From the NCBI GenBank assembly GCA_900766745.1, contig CAAFWR010000024.1, positions 1 through 14,106 of the forward strand: a stretch of 14,106 bases of DNA, in the 5' to 3' direction. The DNA comes from Methanobacteriaceae archaeon. GTDB taxonomy: Archaea; Methanobacteriota; Methanobacteria; Methanobacteriales; Methanobacteriaceae. The notes below the pieces were generated by a model that was not told where the DNA came from, searched no databases, and worked only from the letters and a program-made list of their open reading frames with translations. The position numbers and the translations under genes were made by a program. This document shows positions 6,468 through 13,307 of this stretch, in pieces. Each line of letters begins with the position of its first letter. Position 1 is the stretch's first letter.

Positions 6468-7190
6468 CTATAAAAACGAAATATCAACGTCTTCATTTTC
6501 ATTAATCCAATTTGTTAATTTTTCTCCATATTCAAGTTTTTTCAGTTTAATATCATCAGCTTTTTGGAGAAACTTTTCATTGTCCGGTCTTGAATATTGA
6601 GTAACCACATCTCCAAAGTCCATACCTGCCAAAAGTATTTCTTTAGCACCTAATGCAACTGCAAGAAAGATTGCGCGATCACCATCGGTAAAACCTCCAA
6701 AATTATAAAGGTTTCCATGAGGTTTCGATTGTGTAGTTCCCAAAACATTGTCAAAGTATGAGGTGTACTTTAATATGTTCTCCAGATTATTCCCATGGGC
6801 ATGAATTACAATAGCTGCATCTCTAATATTGGCAAGTAAAATATCATCAATTTTTCCATCTAAATCAGTAACCACAATATCTGGAATTACCTTTTCTTCT
6901 ATTAATGCTGTTGTTGCCCCATCTGCTGATATTAAAATATAATCATTTAAATCATATTTCTCTTTAATTTTGATAATTGATTCTTTAAGGGATGGTCCTG
7001 CACCAAAAACTATGAACTTATCTGTATTTCTGGAATTAGTAACTTTTTTTCTTAAATCCTCTAAATTAAGACATCCCTTTTCAAATAACAGCTCATCAAG
7101 AGCTTTAGCAGATGTTTCATCATCACTTTTTAAAAATCCAAAATCCTTTAAAATATCTTCATACCATGTTTGCCAAATACCAAAGTCCAT
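6468..7190 (-). CDS. mptE: 6-hydroxymethyl-7,8-dihydropterin diphosphokinase MptE
   Basis: MptE transfers diphosphate from ATP to 6-hydroxymethyl-7,8-dihydropterin, the step before coupling of the pterin in tetrahydromethanopterin synthesis; it is the archaeal enzyme unrelated to bacterial FolK. The 240-residue protein shows the DUF115-type signature in order: FGAGPSL (62-68), SADGATTALIE (88-98), 'PDIVVTDLDG' (103-112), VIHAHGNN (128-135), GGFTDGDRA (165-173) and LAGMDFGD (187-194). The Asp- and Gly-rich motifs form the nucleotide and metal site. The start is supported by AAGGTGTT before the ATG. It lies 18 bp after the YczE-like gene on the same strand and is probably co-transcribed with it. 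The presence of this gene is one of the strongest signs of a methanogen. Confidence 0.95.
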   Translation of the reverse strand: MDFGIWQTWYEDILKDFGFLKSDDETSAKALDELLFEKGCLNLEDLRKKVTNSRNTDKFIVFGAGPSLKESIIKIKEKYDLNDYILISADGATTALIEEKVIPDIVVTDLDGKIDDILLANIRDAAIVIHAHGNNLENILKYTSYFDNVLGTTQSKPHGNLYNFGGFTDGDRAIFLAVALGAKEILLAGMDFGDVVTQYSRPDNEKFLQKADDIKLKKLEYGEKLTNWINENEDVDISFL

Positions 7191-7208
7191 AATAACACCT
7201 TATAATTA

Positions 7209-7868
7209 TTACATCTTTTTTAAATCAACTGGAGCTCCTGTAATACGTCTGTGGAGTTTTTGAATATATTTTAGAGTTATTCCTACAAATATTGCAGATA
7301 TGATAGTTCCAATACCGACACTTCCCCCTATAATGTGTAGAAAGACATAACATAAGACAAAAGAACTTAAAACAATAGTTACATCAAAATAAACCTTAAT
7401 CTTTGGAAAAGGATTATTTGATACAATAGCTATGGCCTGTGTTACTCCTTCAACTGATAATGGAATGATATTTGCAGGAACATAGAAGAAAAGACCTAAT
7501 GCCACTAAAAATATACTTAAAACAATTAACCCTATGCTAATAAGAATGTTAGATGAATCTGGTATTAAACCTGTCAGATAAAGTGAGAATGATGTAAAGT
7601 ATCCAAATAAAACCCCTACAAATACCTGAAGGAAATGCTTCGGTTTAAAGTTAGAACGTAACAACAACAGCTCGACCAATACTAGAAATGAATGAAATAT
7701 AATTGTAGCTTGGCCTATCTCAATCCCCCATATGATATTTAACGTGTATGGAATTGAGCTTACAGGTGTTGAGCCTAAATTTGACTTTATTGAAAATCCT
7801 ACACCTAATGTAATTAAAAATAAACCAAATAAATAATTAAAAATTCTTTTAGCAGTTCGTTTAGACAT
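7209..7868 (-). CDS. YczE/YitT-like six-helix membrane protein
   Basis: A 219-residue integral membrane protein. The opening 'LFGLFLITLGVGFSIKSNLGSTPVSSIPYTL' (repeat of Gly, then Ser-Asn-Leu-Gly-x-x-P) is the hallmark of the YczE/YyaS/YitT group, and 'GLFFYVPANIIPLSVEGVTQAI' and 'GSVGIGTIISAIFVGITLKYI' are the matching second-half motifs. About six membrane segments are expected (near residues 10-28, 48-70, 78-100, 105-130, 155-180, 183-203), with a basic C-terminal tail. The substrate or role of these proteins is not established; transport has been suggested. There is no ribosome binding site before the ATG, but a TATA-like box 28 nt upstream suggests a leaderless start. mptE follows after 18 bp, so it probably leads that operon. 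Confidence 0.8.
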   Translation of the reverse strand: MSKRTAKRIFNYLFGLFLITLGVGFSIKSNLGSTPVSSIPYTLNIIWGIEIGQATIIFHSFLVLVELLLLRSNFKPKHFLQVFVGVLFGYFTSFSLYLTGLIPDSSNILISIGLIVLSIFLVALGLFFYVPANIIPLSVEGVTQAIAIVSNNPFPKIKVYFDVTIVLSSFVLCYVFLHIIGGSVGIGTIISAIFVGITLKYIQKLHRRITGAPVDLKKM

Positions 7869-7892
7869 TAATTATATATTTGTAGAAAGAAC

Positions 7893-7900
7893 TATTTAAA
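7893..7900 (-). promoter_or_regulatory. TATA-like box of the YczE-like/mptE operon
   Basis: TTTAAATA on the minus strand is centred about 28 nt before the ATG at 7868, and the intervening sequence has no Shine-Dalgarno motif. The spacing is the same as for cdc6 and the 397-774 gene, which supports a leaderless transcript. Confidence 0.45.
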
Positions 7901-8049
7901 AACTTGATTTAAATGGATTAAAATTAAAATGACCATATCTAAGATAATTTCATATTAATTTAAATTTTGTTTAGACAAATCACTAACTTAAAAATTAAAC
8001 TTATAAAAAAACTGATTTTACTTAAAATGATTAAACAAGTAAATAAAAA

Positions 8050-8124
8050 AAGCTATTAAAAAAAAGATATGTTTAAAAACTATAAAAATTAAATTTTATA
8101 ATAGCTTAAAAGAAATAGCTATTT
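8050..8124. promoter_or_regulatory. AGCTATT/AATAGCT repeat cluster at the aminotransferase promoter
   Basis: The heptamer AATAGCT or its complement occurs at 8051-8057 (AGCTATT), 8100-8106 (AATAGCT) and twice in the perfect 12-bp palindrome AAATAGCTATTT at 8113-8124. A TATA-like stretch (TTTTATAAT, near 8094-8102) lies among them, about 56 nt before the ATG, so the expected transcription start falls at the palindrome. This arrangement is that of an operator overlapping a core promoter; the regulator is unknown. The rest of the 284-bp gap (7869-8049) shows nothing further besides the divergent promoter. Confidence 0.4.
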
Positions 8125-8152
8125 ATTTTGTTTATATGGAGGAAATTCAAAA

Positions 8153-9298
8153 ATGGATGATGTTTTATTAATGCTTCCAGGACCAACAACAGTACACCCA
8201 AGAGTCCTTAATGCTATGTCTCAAGCTGTTGTAAATCATAGAAGTGCTAAATATGGGGAAATCTTAACTGAAACAAGTGAATTAATGGCTGATGTTTTCC
8301 AAACTAAAAATCAAGCTTATTTACTTACTGGATCTGGAACTGCAGCAATGGAAGCTGCTGTTAGCAATGTTTTAAACCCTGGTGAAAAAGTTTTAAATGT
8401 TGTAGGGGGAAAATTTGGAGAACGTTTCATGAAAATAGCTAAGGCTCATGGAATTGATGCTAAAGAATTAGCTGTTGAATGGGGAACTGCAGTTACACCT
8501 GAAGCTGTAAAAGAAGCTTTAGACGCTGATGAAGATATTGAAGCTGTTACAGTTGTTCACAATGAAACTTCTACTGGAGTAGCTGCACCAATTGAAGCTA
8601 TCGGTAAAGTTATGAAAGATTATGATGCTTTATATATTGTTGATACCGTATCTTCCCTTGGAGGGGATGAAGTAAAAGTAGATGACTTTGGTATTGACGT
8701 TTGTGTTACCGGATCTCAAAAATGTTTAGCAGCACCACCTGGAATGGCTGCAATAACCTTAAGCGATGACGCATGGAGTAAAGTAGAGAATGTTACTCCT
8801 AACGGATTCTACCTTGATATGAAAGCATACAAGAAAAGCGGAGATAAAAACCCTCCTGAAACACCTTACACTCCTTCTGTTTCACTTACATATGCTATGA
8901 ACGAAGCATTGAAAATGATTAAAGAAGAAGGATTGGACAACAGAGTTGCACGCCACCATAAAGCAGCACAAGCTAGTGTAGATGCTGTAAAAGCTCTTGG
9001 TCTTGAATTATTCGCAGACCCTGAAGTATCTTCAGCTACTGTTACTGCTGTAAAAATGCCTGAAGGAATTACTGACAGTGAATTTAGAGGAACTACCAGA
9101 GACAAATACGGTGTCGAATTAGCTGGTGGTCAAGATCACTTAAAAGGAAATATATTTAGAATTGGACATATGGGAAATATTTCCTATAAAGAATTACTCC
9201 AAACTTTCGGAGCTATTGGAATGACTCTTAAAGAGTTTGGAATAATTGATGAACCCGGCGCTGGTGTAGCATCAATCACAGAATCCTATTCTGCTTAA
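8153..9298 (+). CDS. Class V aminotransferase (alanine-glyoxylate / serine-pyruvate / phosphoserine type)
   Basis: A 381-residue PLP enzyme of the class V small-subunit aminotransferase group. It shows 'LPGPTTVHPRVLNAMSQAVVNHR' (7-30), 'LLTGSGTAAMEAAVSNVL' (57-74), the PLP-ring Asp164 in 'YIVDTVSSLGG', and the Schiff-base Lys190 in 'VTGSQKCLAAPPG'. The length is normal for the family. The related Methanocaldococcus protein MJ0959 has broad transaminase activity and can make phosphoserine, so this gene may serve serine, alanine or aspartate synthesis; the exact amino donor and acceptor cannot be read from sequence. A strong GGAGG lies 10 nt before the ATG and codon use looks regular, both fitting high expression. 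It has its own repeat-rich promoter and a T-rich terminator, so it is monocistronic. Confidence 0.92.
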   Translation: MDDVLLMLPGPTTVHPRVLNAMSQAVVNHRSAKYGEILTETSELMADVFQTKNQAYLLTGSGTAAMEAAVSNVLNPGEKVLNVVGGKFGERFMKIAKAHGIDAKELAVEWGTAVTPEAVKEALDADEDIEAVTVVHNETSTGVAAPIEAIGKVMKDYDALYIVDTVSSLGGDEVKVDDFGIDVCVTGSQKCLAAPPGMAAITLSDDAWSKVENVTPNGFYLDMKAYKKSGDKNPPETPYTPSVSLTYAMNEALKMIKEEGLDNRVARHHKAAQASVDAVKALGLELFADPEVSSATVTAVKMPEGITDSEFRGTTRDKYGVELAGGQDHLKGNIFRIGHMGNISYKELLQTFGAIGMTLKEFGIIDEPGAGVASITESYSA

Positions 9299-9313
9299 GG
9301 ATAGATTCTACTC

Positions 9314-9329
9314 TTTTTTTCTTTTTTTT
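9314..9329 (+). terminator. T-rich terminator after the aminotransferase gene
   Basis: A nearly unbroken T-run (TTTTTTTCTTTTTTTT) begins 15 nt after the stop codon with no stable hairpin before it, the usual form of archaeal intrinsic terminators. Confidence 0.65.
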
Positions 9330-9342
9330 AAACTTAATAAAA

Positions 9343-9350
9343 TTTATAAG
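9343..9350 (+). promoter_or_regulatory. TATA-like box of the GerW/DUF2953 gene set
   Basis: TTTATAAG lies about 50 nt before the ATG at 9395, directly after the preceding terminator. Initiation about 25 nt further on would give a leader near 25 nt that holds the GAGGGTG ribosome binding site. Confidence 0.4.
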
Positions 9351-9394
9351 ATATGAATAAAATATATTACATTACCGATTTTGAGGGTGTAAAA

Positions 9395-9814
9395 ATGACA
9401 AACAATAATATTCAGTCAACTGTAAAAGAACTTCAAAAATTACTTGATATCGAAAATTTTATAGGAGATCCTATTGAAGCAGAAGGAAGAACTCTTATTC
9501 CAGTTATGAGAGTTGGTTTCGGATTTGGTACTGGTCAAAAAGGAGACAGTGAAAAAAATACAGACATCGTTGGTGCAGGAGCAGGAGCTGAACTTGTATC
9601 TATGGTTGTTGTTCCAAAAGAAGGGGAAAGCGGAGAAAGTATTCGTGTAATTAATCTTACAAGTGGTACTGAACTTAATAAAGCTCTTAACGATATTGGT
9701 TTAATGGTAACCAATTTAATAAACGAATATGTTATCAAACCTAAAAAGGAAGATGATGAATACGACGAAGCGGAATATATCGAACCAACTACAAAAATAG
9801 ATGAAACCAATTAA
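9395..9814 (+). CDS. GerW/YtfJ-family protein
   Basis: A 139-residue soluble protein of the family named after Bacillus YtfJ/GerW. The match covers 'TVKELQKLLDIENFIGDPIE' (N-terminal helix and turn), 'GRTLIPVMRVGFGFGTG' (the family's Gly-rich strand), 'GAGAGAELVSMVVVPK' and 'IRVINL'. Its C-terminal 25 residues are very acidic (KKEDDEYDEAEYIE) and probably disordered. In Bacillus the protein is needed for spore germination, but members occur in many non-spore-formers and archaea and their biochemical role is unknown. A longer reading from 9353 is possible, but GAGGGTG five bases before the ATG at 9395 and the family start favour this one. The DUF2953 gene follows after 32 bp, the same neighbour as in Bacillus (ytfI), so the two probably act together, likely at the membrane. 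Confidence 0.85.
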   Translation: MTNNNIQSTVKELQKLLDIENFIGDPIEAEGRTLIPVMRVGFGFGTGQKGDSEKNTDIVGAGAGAELVSMVVVPKEGESGESIRVINLTSGTELNKALNDIGLMVTNLINEYVIKPKKEDDEYDEAEYIEPTTKIDETN

Positions 9815-9846
9815 AATTCATCTTAAACCTTTTTTAAAGTGATTTT

Positions 9847-10401
9847 TTGATTCTTGAAATTATCCTAATAGCTATTCTATTAATTATTTTTATTTTCCTT
9901 TATGTAGGAATAGATTTAATAGGTGATTTTGAAAAAAAAGAATCAGAACTGACTTTTAATTTGCAGATACTTATTTTTTCTAAAGTTAAAGTTTATAGTA
10001 TTAGTTATCCTAGTGAAAAGAAAGATGACGATTCTGAAAAAGAGAAAAAAGAAAGAAATATCAATTTTAAATTAATTAAGCCTTGTATAAAACCGATATT
10101 AGGATTTCTAAAAGACTTAATTAAAAGTATGAATGTTAGAAAATTAGAAAGTCATCTGGATTTTGGTCTTCCAAGCTATGTATCCACTGCAAAATATACT
10201 GGTTATATGTGGGCATTGCTTGTATTTCCAAATACGATTCTTGATAATACATGTTTAACCGTAACTCCTTGTTTTGATAAGACCATTATTGATTTTAAAG
10301 GTAGCATCGATGTTAGAATAAAATTACTAAAAATAATTATTCCATTATTCAAACTAATACTAAATAAAAATATTAGAAAACTGATAAAAGAAGTGAGATA
10401 A
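9847..10401 (+). CDS. DUF2953 family membrane-anchored protein
   Basis: A 184-residue protein with one N-terminal hydrophobic helix (residues 2-20), a highly charged linker (residues 57-73, mostly Lys, Glu and Asp) and the DUF2953-like C-terminal part: 'MNVRKLESHLDFGLPSYVSTAKYTGYMWAL' (residues 98-127) and 'LTVTPCFDKTIIDFKGSIDVRIKLLKII' (139-166). The helix-linker-domain layout and the LDFGL/DP-like and 'TP.FD....F.G...V' motifs fit YtfI-type proteins, which neighbour YtfJ/GerW in Bacillus. Function is unknown. The start codon is TTG at 9847, with GTGAT three bases before it; TTG starts are acceptable in methanogens, and no ATG fits the conserved length. The next gene starts directly after its stop, so translation is probably coupled. 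Confidence 0.78.
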   Translation: MILEIILIAILLIIFIFLYVGIDLIGDFEKKESELTFNLQILIFSKVKVYSISYPSEKKDDDSEKEKKERNINFKLIKPCIKPILGFLKDLIKSMNVRKLESHLDFGLPSYVSTAKYTGYMWALLVFPNTILDNTCLTVTPCFDKTIIDFKGSIDVRIKLLKIIIPLFKLILNKNIRKLIKEVR

Positions 10402-10704
10402 ATGATTCGATTACACAACGACATAAGCAGATTTATAAATCATACCATAGAAGAAATTGAATCATATTTTATAACACATGAAGATATCATATTTAAAGAA
10501 GTAAAACTTCCCCAAACTACAATATACATAGTTTATGATAACAAAATAAGATTCTACATAAATAGAATAGTCAGCTATGAACTAAAAGAAAATGGAATCA
10601 TATATACAAATGATGGAGATTACTACTACTTTAACTTCCATGAGGATTATGAAAAAACAGAAGAAATAATAAAAAAATTTGTAGAAAATTACCATCTAGG
10701 ATGA
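10402..10704 (+). CDS. Hypothetical 100-residue protein, third in the GerW/DUF2953 set
   Basis: I do not recognise this protein. It is soluble, rich in Ile, Tyr, Glu, Asp and Lys, with an N-terminal helix (residues 3-23, 'HNDISRFINHTIEEIESYF') and then alternating short strands ('TTIYIVYDNKIRFYINRIVSYELKENGIIYTNDGDYYYF') and a C-terminal helix (84-97). The pattern suggests a small alpha-beta fold. The ATG directly follows the DUF2953 stop codon and is preceded by AGTGAGAT, so it is co-translated with that gene. Its 3' end overlaps the end of the oppositely directed acetolactate-synthase-like gene by 16 bp. Position makes a role with the GerW/DUF2953 pair possible, no more. Confidence 0.7.
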   Translation: MIRLHNDISRFINHTIEEIESYFITHEDIIFKEVKLPQTTIYIVYDNKIRFYINRIVSYELKENGIIYTNDGDYYYFNFHEDYEKTEEIIKKFVENYHLG

Positions 10705-12257
10705 GGAATATCTTCCTTACCTACAATAACTTCTACAACACAAGGTCGTTTAGAGTCGTAATTATCTTCTAAAAACAACTCAAGCTCTTTTTTGGTCTGA
10801 ATTTTAACAGCATCGATACCATAGGATTTCGCAAGTGCTACAAAGTCAGGATTAAGCAATTCTGTTTCATATGGCTCCATATTAAATTTCCTTTCTTCAT
10901 ATTGGCGAATAATACCATATTCAGAATTATTCAAAATAAAAATCATGATATTAAGACCATACTGTCTAATAGTAGCCAATTCCTGAACATTAACCTGAAA
11001 CCCTCCATCCCCATTAATTACAACAACTTTCTCATCAGGACATGCCACAGAAGCTCCAACTGCCCCTGGAACTCCATAACCCATAGGTGCAAAACCACCA
11101 GAATAAAGAAGTTTATAAGCCTTATTACTTGTTTTTAAAAGTGTGGTCCATGTAGTATGACTTCCAGCATCAGCTACAATAATATTATCATCAAAATACT
11201 TATGAATGGTGTAAATAGCAGACTGTGGACGTAAAGGAACACTGTCATCATGAATACCGTCAGTGAATAGTGTAGGAGGTATTTCTAAAATTTCCTCAAC
11301 CCAATCAGAATAATCTCCAGAAAACTCAATATCTCCAAGGAAATCCTCAACACGGCTTTGGACAGGATAATCCCCTTGCAATATCTGATCATTAATATTA
11401 ACATGGATTAATTTATCTTCAATTTCTTCAATGTCTCTAATGGTCCTATCAGTTAAACGAGTGCCTAAAGCTATAATACAATCTGAATTTTCCATAGCGT
11501 AATCAGACCTATCAGAACCCCTAATACCTGCCAAACCTAAATTAATATCCTCATAATCATCAATAATTCCTTTACCTGTAAAAGTTGTTACAATAGGAAT
11601 ATTATGTTTTTTAACAATCTCAGAAATCCTATCGCGGGAACGAATAGCACCAGAACCTAAAAGTAAAAGAGGTTTTTCAGCATTGTTAATAACATCTTGA
11701 ACAATACCAATACTCTCATCATCGAAATTAGCTATGTAATTTCCTTTAATAACTTCAAAGTCCTCGTCAGTTTGAATATCTTTAGAAAGATTCAAGTGAA
11801 TAGGTCCACGAGGATAAACATTAAAAGCATCAAAAATCTCGTATAAATTAGTTATTGACTCAGTACTAGTAGTTGGATCATAACTTTTGAAAGTAATATC
11901 TTCAAATACCTCTACTAAAGGAAAAGACTGGAATTGGTCCCCATATTTAAGATCAGTAGAATTATCACCAGTGATAACAAGCATTGGAACTCTATCTTTA
12001 AATGCAGTAGCTACCCCCATGACTAAATTTAAAGCACCAGGTCCTGCAGTTGCAATACAAACACCAACCTCACCAGTGATTCTTGAATAAGCATCAGCAG
12101 CATGAGCAGCCCCAAGTTCATTTCTCATTAAAATATGCTTTATTGAAGATTTTTGAAGAGCATTGTAAAACGGTAAAATCTGTTCGCCCGGAATACCAAA
12201 AATATATTTTACTCCTTTTTTTTCCAATATTTCAACAAGTTTTTCTGCTGCATTCAT
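10689..12257 (-). CDS. Thiamine-diphosphate enzyme, acetolactate synthase large-subunit-like
   Basis: A 522-residue enzyme with the three-domain plan of the acetolactate synthase/pyruvate oxidase family: pyrimidine-binding domain with catalytic Glu47 ('MRNELGAAHAADAYSR'), central domain ('LGTRLTDRT', 264-272), and a diphosphate-binding domain with 'GDGGFQVNVQELATIRQYG' (416-434) and Asn443-Asn444. It would join or decarboxylate 2-oxo acids such as pyruvate. It is shorter than most biosynthetic IlvB proteins, no regulatory subunit gene (ilvN) is beside it, and Tyr453 stands where biosynthetic acetohydroxyacid synthases have the substrate-selecting Trp (RQW) and catabolic AlsS has Gln. It may thus be a paralogue with another substrate; genome annotations would probably call it ilvB. 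Its ATG overlaps the dUTPase stop (ATGA), with GGAGG of the upstream gene as ribosome binding site. Confidence 0.85.
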   Translation of the reverse strand: MNAAEKLVEILEKKGVKYIFGIPGEQILPFYNALQKSSIKHILMRNELGAAHAADAYSRITGEVGVCIATAGPGALNLVMGVATAFKDRVPMLVITGDNSTDLKYGDQFQSFPLVEVFEDITFKSYDPTTSTESITNLYEIFDAFNVYPRGPIHLNLSKDIQTDEDFEVIKGNYIANFDDESIGIVQDVINNAEKPLLLLGSGAIRSRDRISEIVKKHNIPIVTTFTGKGIIDDYEDINLGLAGIRGSDRSDYAMENSDCIIALGTRLTDRTIRDIEEIEDKLIHVNINDQILQGDYPVQSRVEDFLGDIEFSGDYSDWVEEILEIPPTLFTDGIHDDSVPLRPQSAIYTIHKYFDDNIIVADAGSHTTWTTLLKTSNKAYKLLYSGGFAPMGYGVPGAVGASVACPDEKVVVINGDGGFQVNVQELATIRQYGLNIMIFILNNSEYGIIRQYEERKFNMEPYETELLNPDFVALAKSYGIDAVKIQTKKELELFLEDNYDSKRPCVVEVIVGKEDIPHPRW

Positions 12258-12712
12258 TTTTCTTCCTCCTGATAAGATCCATTGTATTCGCCAGACCCTT
12301 CTACTTCAAAAACAACACCCTGAGCTATTCTATCCCCTTTTTTAATTTTAAATTCGAAATCTCCATGATTATAAATCATAAACATCAGAGTTCCAAAAAA
12401 TCCAGGGTCTCCAACAGCTGTTTGAACAGAGACAAAAGACCTTAAAAGTGTTGATCTTGGAAGATAAAGCATGGAATATCCTTTTGGGATTTTTATTTTC
12501 CTATCAATACTTGCCAAATACGCAGTATGTGGTTTAAGAGTGAAAATAGGCCCTTCAAGTTCTTCAATTTCGGGAAGTTTTTTTTCATTATCAATTAACG
12601 AACCAACTCCCTTTTGGACATATACCTTATCTAAAGGCAAATCAATACCAGAAGGTTGTACTAACTCTTTAAAATTAGGAAATAATTTAATAAGTTCTTT
12701 TTCACCTAACAT
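12254..12712 (-). CDS. dut: dUTP diphosphatase of the dCTP deaminase-like family
   Basis: A trimeric-type dUTPase/Dcd-fold protein of 152 residues that hydrolyses dUTP to dUMP, keeping uracil out of DNA. The five family motifs are visible: PSGIDLPLD (20-28), LPRSTLLR (84-91), VGDPGFFGTL (100-109), KKGDRIAQGVV (124-134) and GSGEYNGSYQ (139-148). In dCTP deaminases the strand after motif 3 reads 'LEFYN' with a catalytic Glu; here it reads FMIYN with Met112, so deamination is unlikely. The length is near the M. jannaschii MJ1102 dUTPase and shorter than the bifunctional MJ0430. The ATG follows AGGTT at short spacing, a moderate site. It is first in a two-gene operon and overlaps the next gene by four bases. 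Confidence 0.86.
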   Translation of the reverse strand: MLGEKELIKLFPNFKELVQPSGIDLPLDKVYVQKGVGSLIDNEKKLPEIEELEGPIFTLKPHTAYLASIDRKIKIPKGYSMLYLPRSTLLRSFVSVQTAVGDPGFFGTLMFMIYNHGDFEFKIKKGDRIAQGVVFEVEGSGEYNGSYQEEEK

Positions 12713-12756
12713 ATAACCTGAACCTTTATTTATTGATAATAATTTTGACTTTTATT

Positions 12757-12764
12757 TTATATAA
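12757..12764 (-). promoter_or_regulatory. TATA-like box of the dut operon
   Basis: TTATATAA is centred about 48 nt before the dut ATG; initiation about 25 nt downstream would give a leader near 23 nt that includes AGGTT. It is the best A/T box in the region, but several others exist in this AT-rich DNA. Confidence 0.35.
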
Positions 12765-13080
12765 TAATATTGATATCTCTTTAGAAAATTGTAACAGCCA
12801 TATTCATTAAAATTTGAACCGAATATGGTAAATTATTTTTAATTGAAATTATAGTAATTTGGCTTGTTGATAAGAAATTTAATTTTCAGTCCCAATCCTA
12901 TTTAGAGAATCAATAACAATGAATTAGATGATTTAAAAATATTTTATCTCTTATTAAGAAATCCATATTATTTTCTTGTTTGGTAAATCTAATATAAGCA
13001 GAAAAAAGATAATTAAAAAAGTATTATAGATTAAACATTTTGATATTTATGAAAGTAATAATTATATCAATAAAAAGATG

Positions 13081-13237
13081 TTTTGTATTGAGTAAAGGAG
13101 TGCGATATTATCTCAAAATACCAATGGGCAAATATTTTCCTCAGCGTATTTAAAGTAATATTCTGATTATTATTCTTGATATTATAAAAATACAGTGCGT
13201 ATTTTGAATAATGAACCCCCCATTACTCAATATAAAA
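13081..13237. repeat. 157-bp nested inverted repeat (MITE-like or structured RNA)
   Basis: The ends form a 15-bp inverted repeat with one G-T pair (13081-13095 TTTTGTATTGAGTAA against 13223-13237). Inside it, 13107-13121 pairs with 13199-13212 (14 bp around a single bulged C), then 13146-13151 with 13188-13193, then 13155-13162 with 13178-13185, closing on a 15-nt loop. Left and right gaps are similar between the outer two stems, so most of the element can fold as one long imperfect hairpin. Short terminal inverted repeats and no coding capacity fit a MITE; no target duplication is seen. A structured RNA is the alternative. Confidence 0.55.
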
Positions 13238-13276
13238 ATTAGATTTATGGATTCTTTATTATAATATTCTTCTTCT

Positions 13277-13284
13277 AAAAAAAA
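13277..13284 (-). terminator. T-rich terminator after vapBC
   Basis: Eight consecutive T on the minus strand, about 23 nt after the vapC stop, preceded by AGGAG and no stable hairpin. This is a typical archaeal termination signal. Confidence 0.5.
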
Positions 13285-13307
13285 CTCCTAATCACAATAA
13301 ACATTTT

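Larger units (their letters stand above)
12713..13307. other. Gene-free AT-rich region between dut and vapBC
   Basis: About 595 bp without a convincing gene on either strand. It holds the dut promoter, a hairpin at 12798-12828 (CCATATTC/GAATATGG, 15-nt loop), the 157-bp nested inverted repeat at 13081-13237, and a T-rich terminator for vapBC at 13277-13284. The longest reading frame worth noting is 34 codons (13049-13153, +), basic, without a ribosome binding site, and probably not translated. The low gene density beside a toxin-antitoxin pair suggests an accessory region. Confidence 0.6.

Noticed and set aside
9353..9394. Extended N-terminus of the GerW-family protein
   Set aside because: GAGGGTG immediately before the ATG at 9395 and the usual family start favour the shorter form; the extension would begin without a ribosome binding site.
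10902..11138. Plus-strand frame inside the acetolactate-synthase-like gene
   Set aside because: It is antisense to a well-conserved coding region, has no signals of its own and a low-complexity product.
13049..13153. 34-codon basic reading frame inside the gene-free region
   Set aside because: No ribosome binding site, overlaps the left half of the hairpin element, and such a length is expected by chance.
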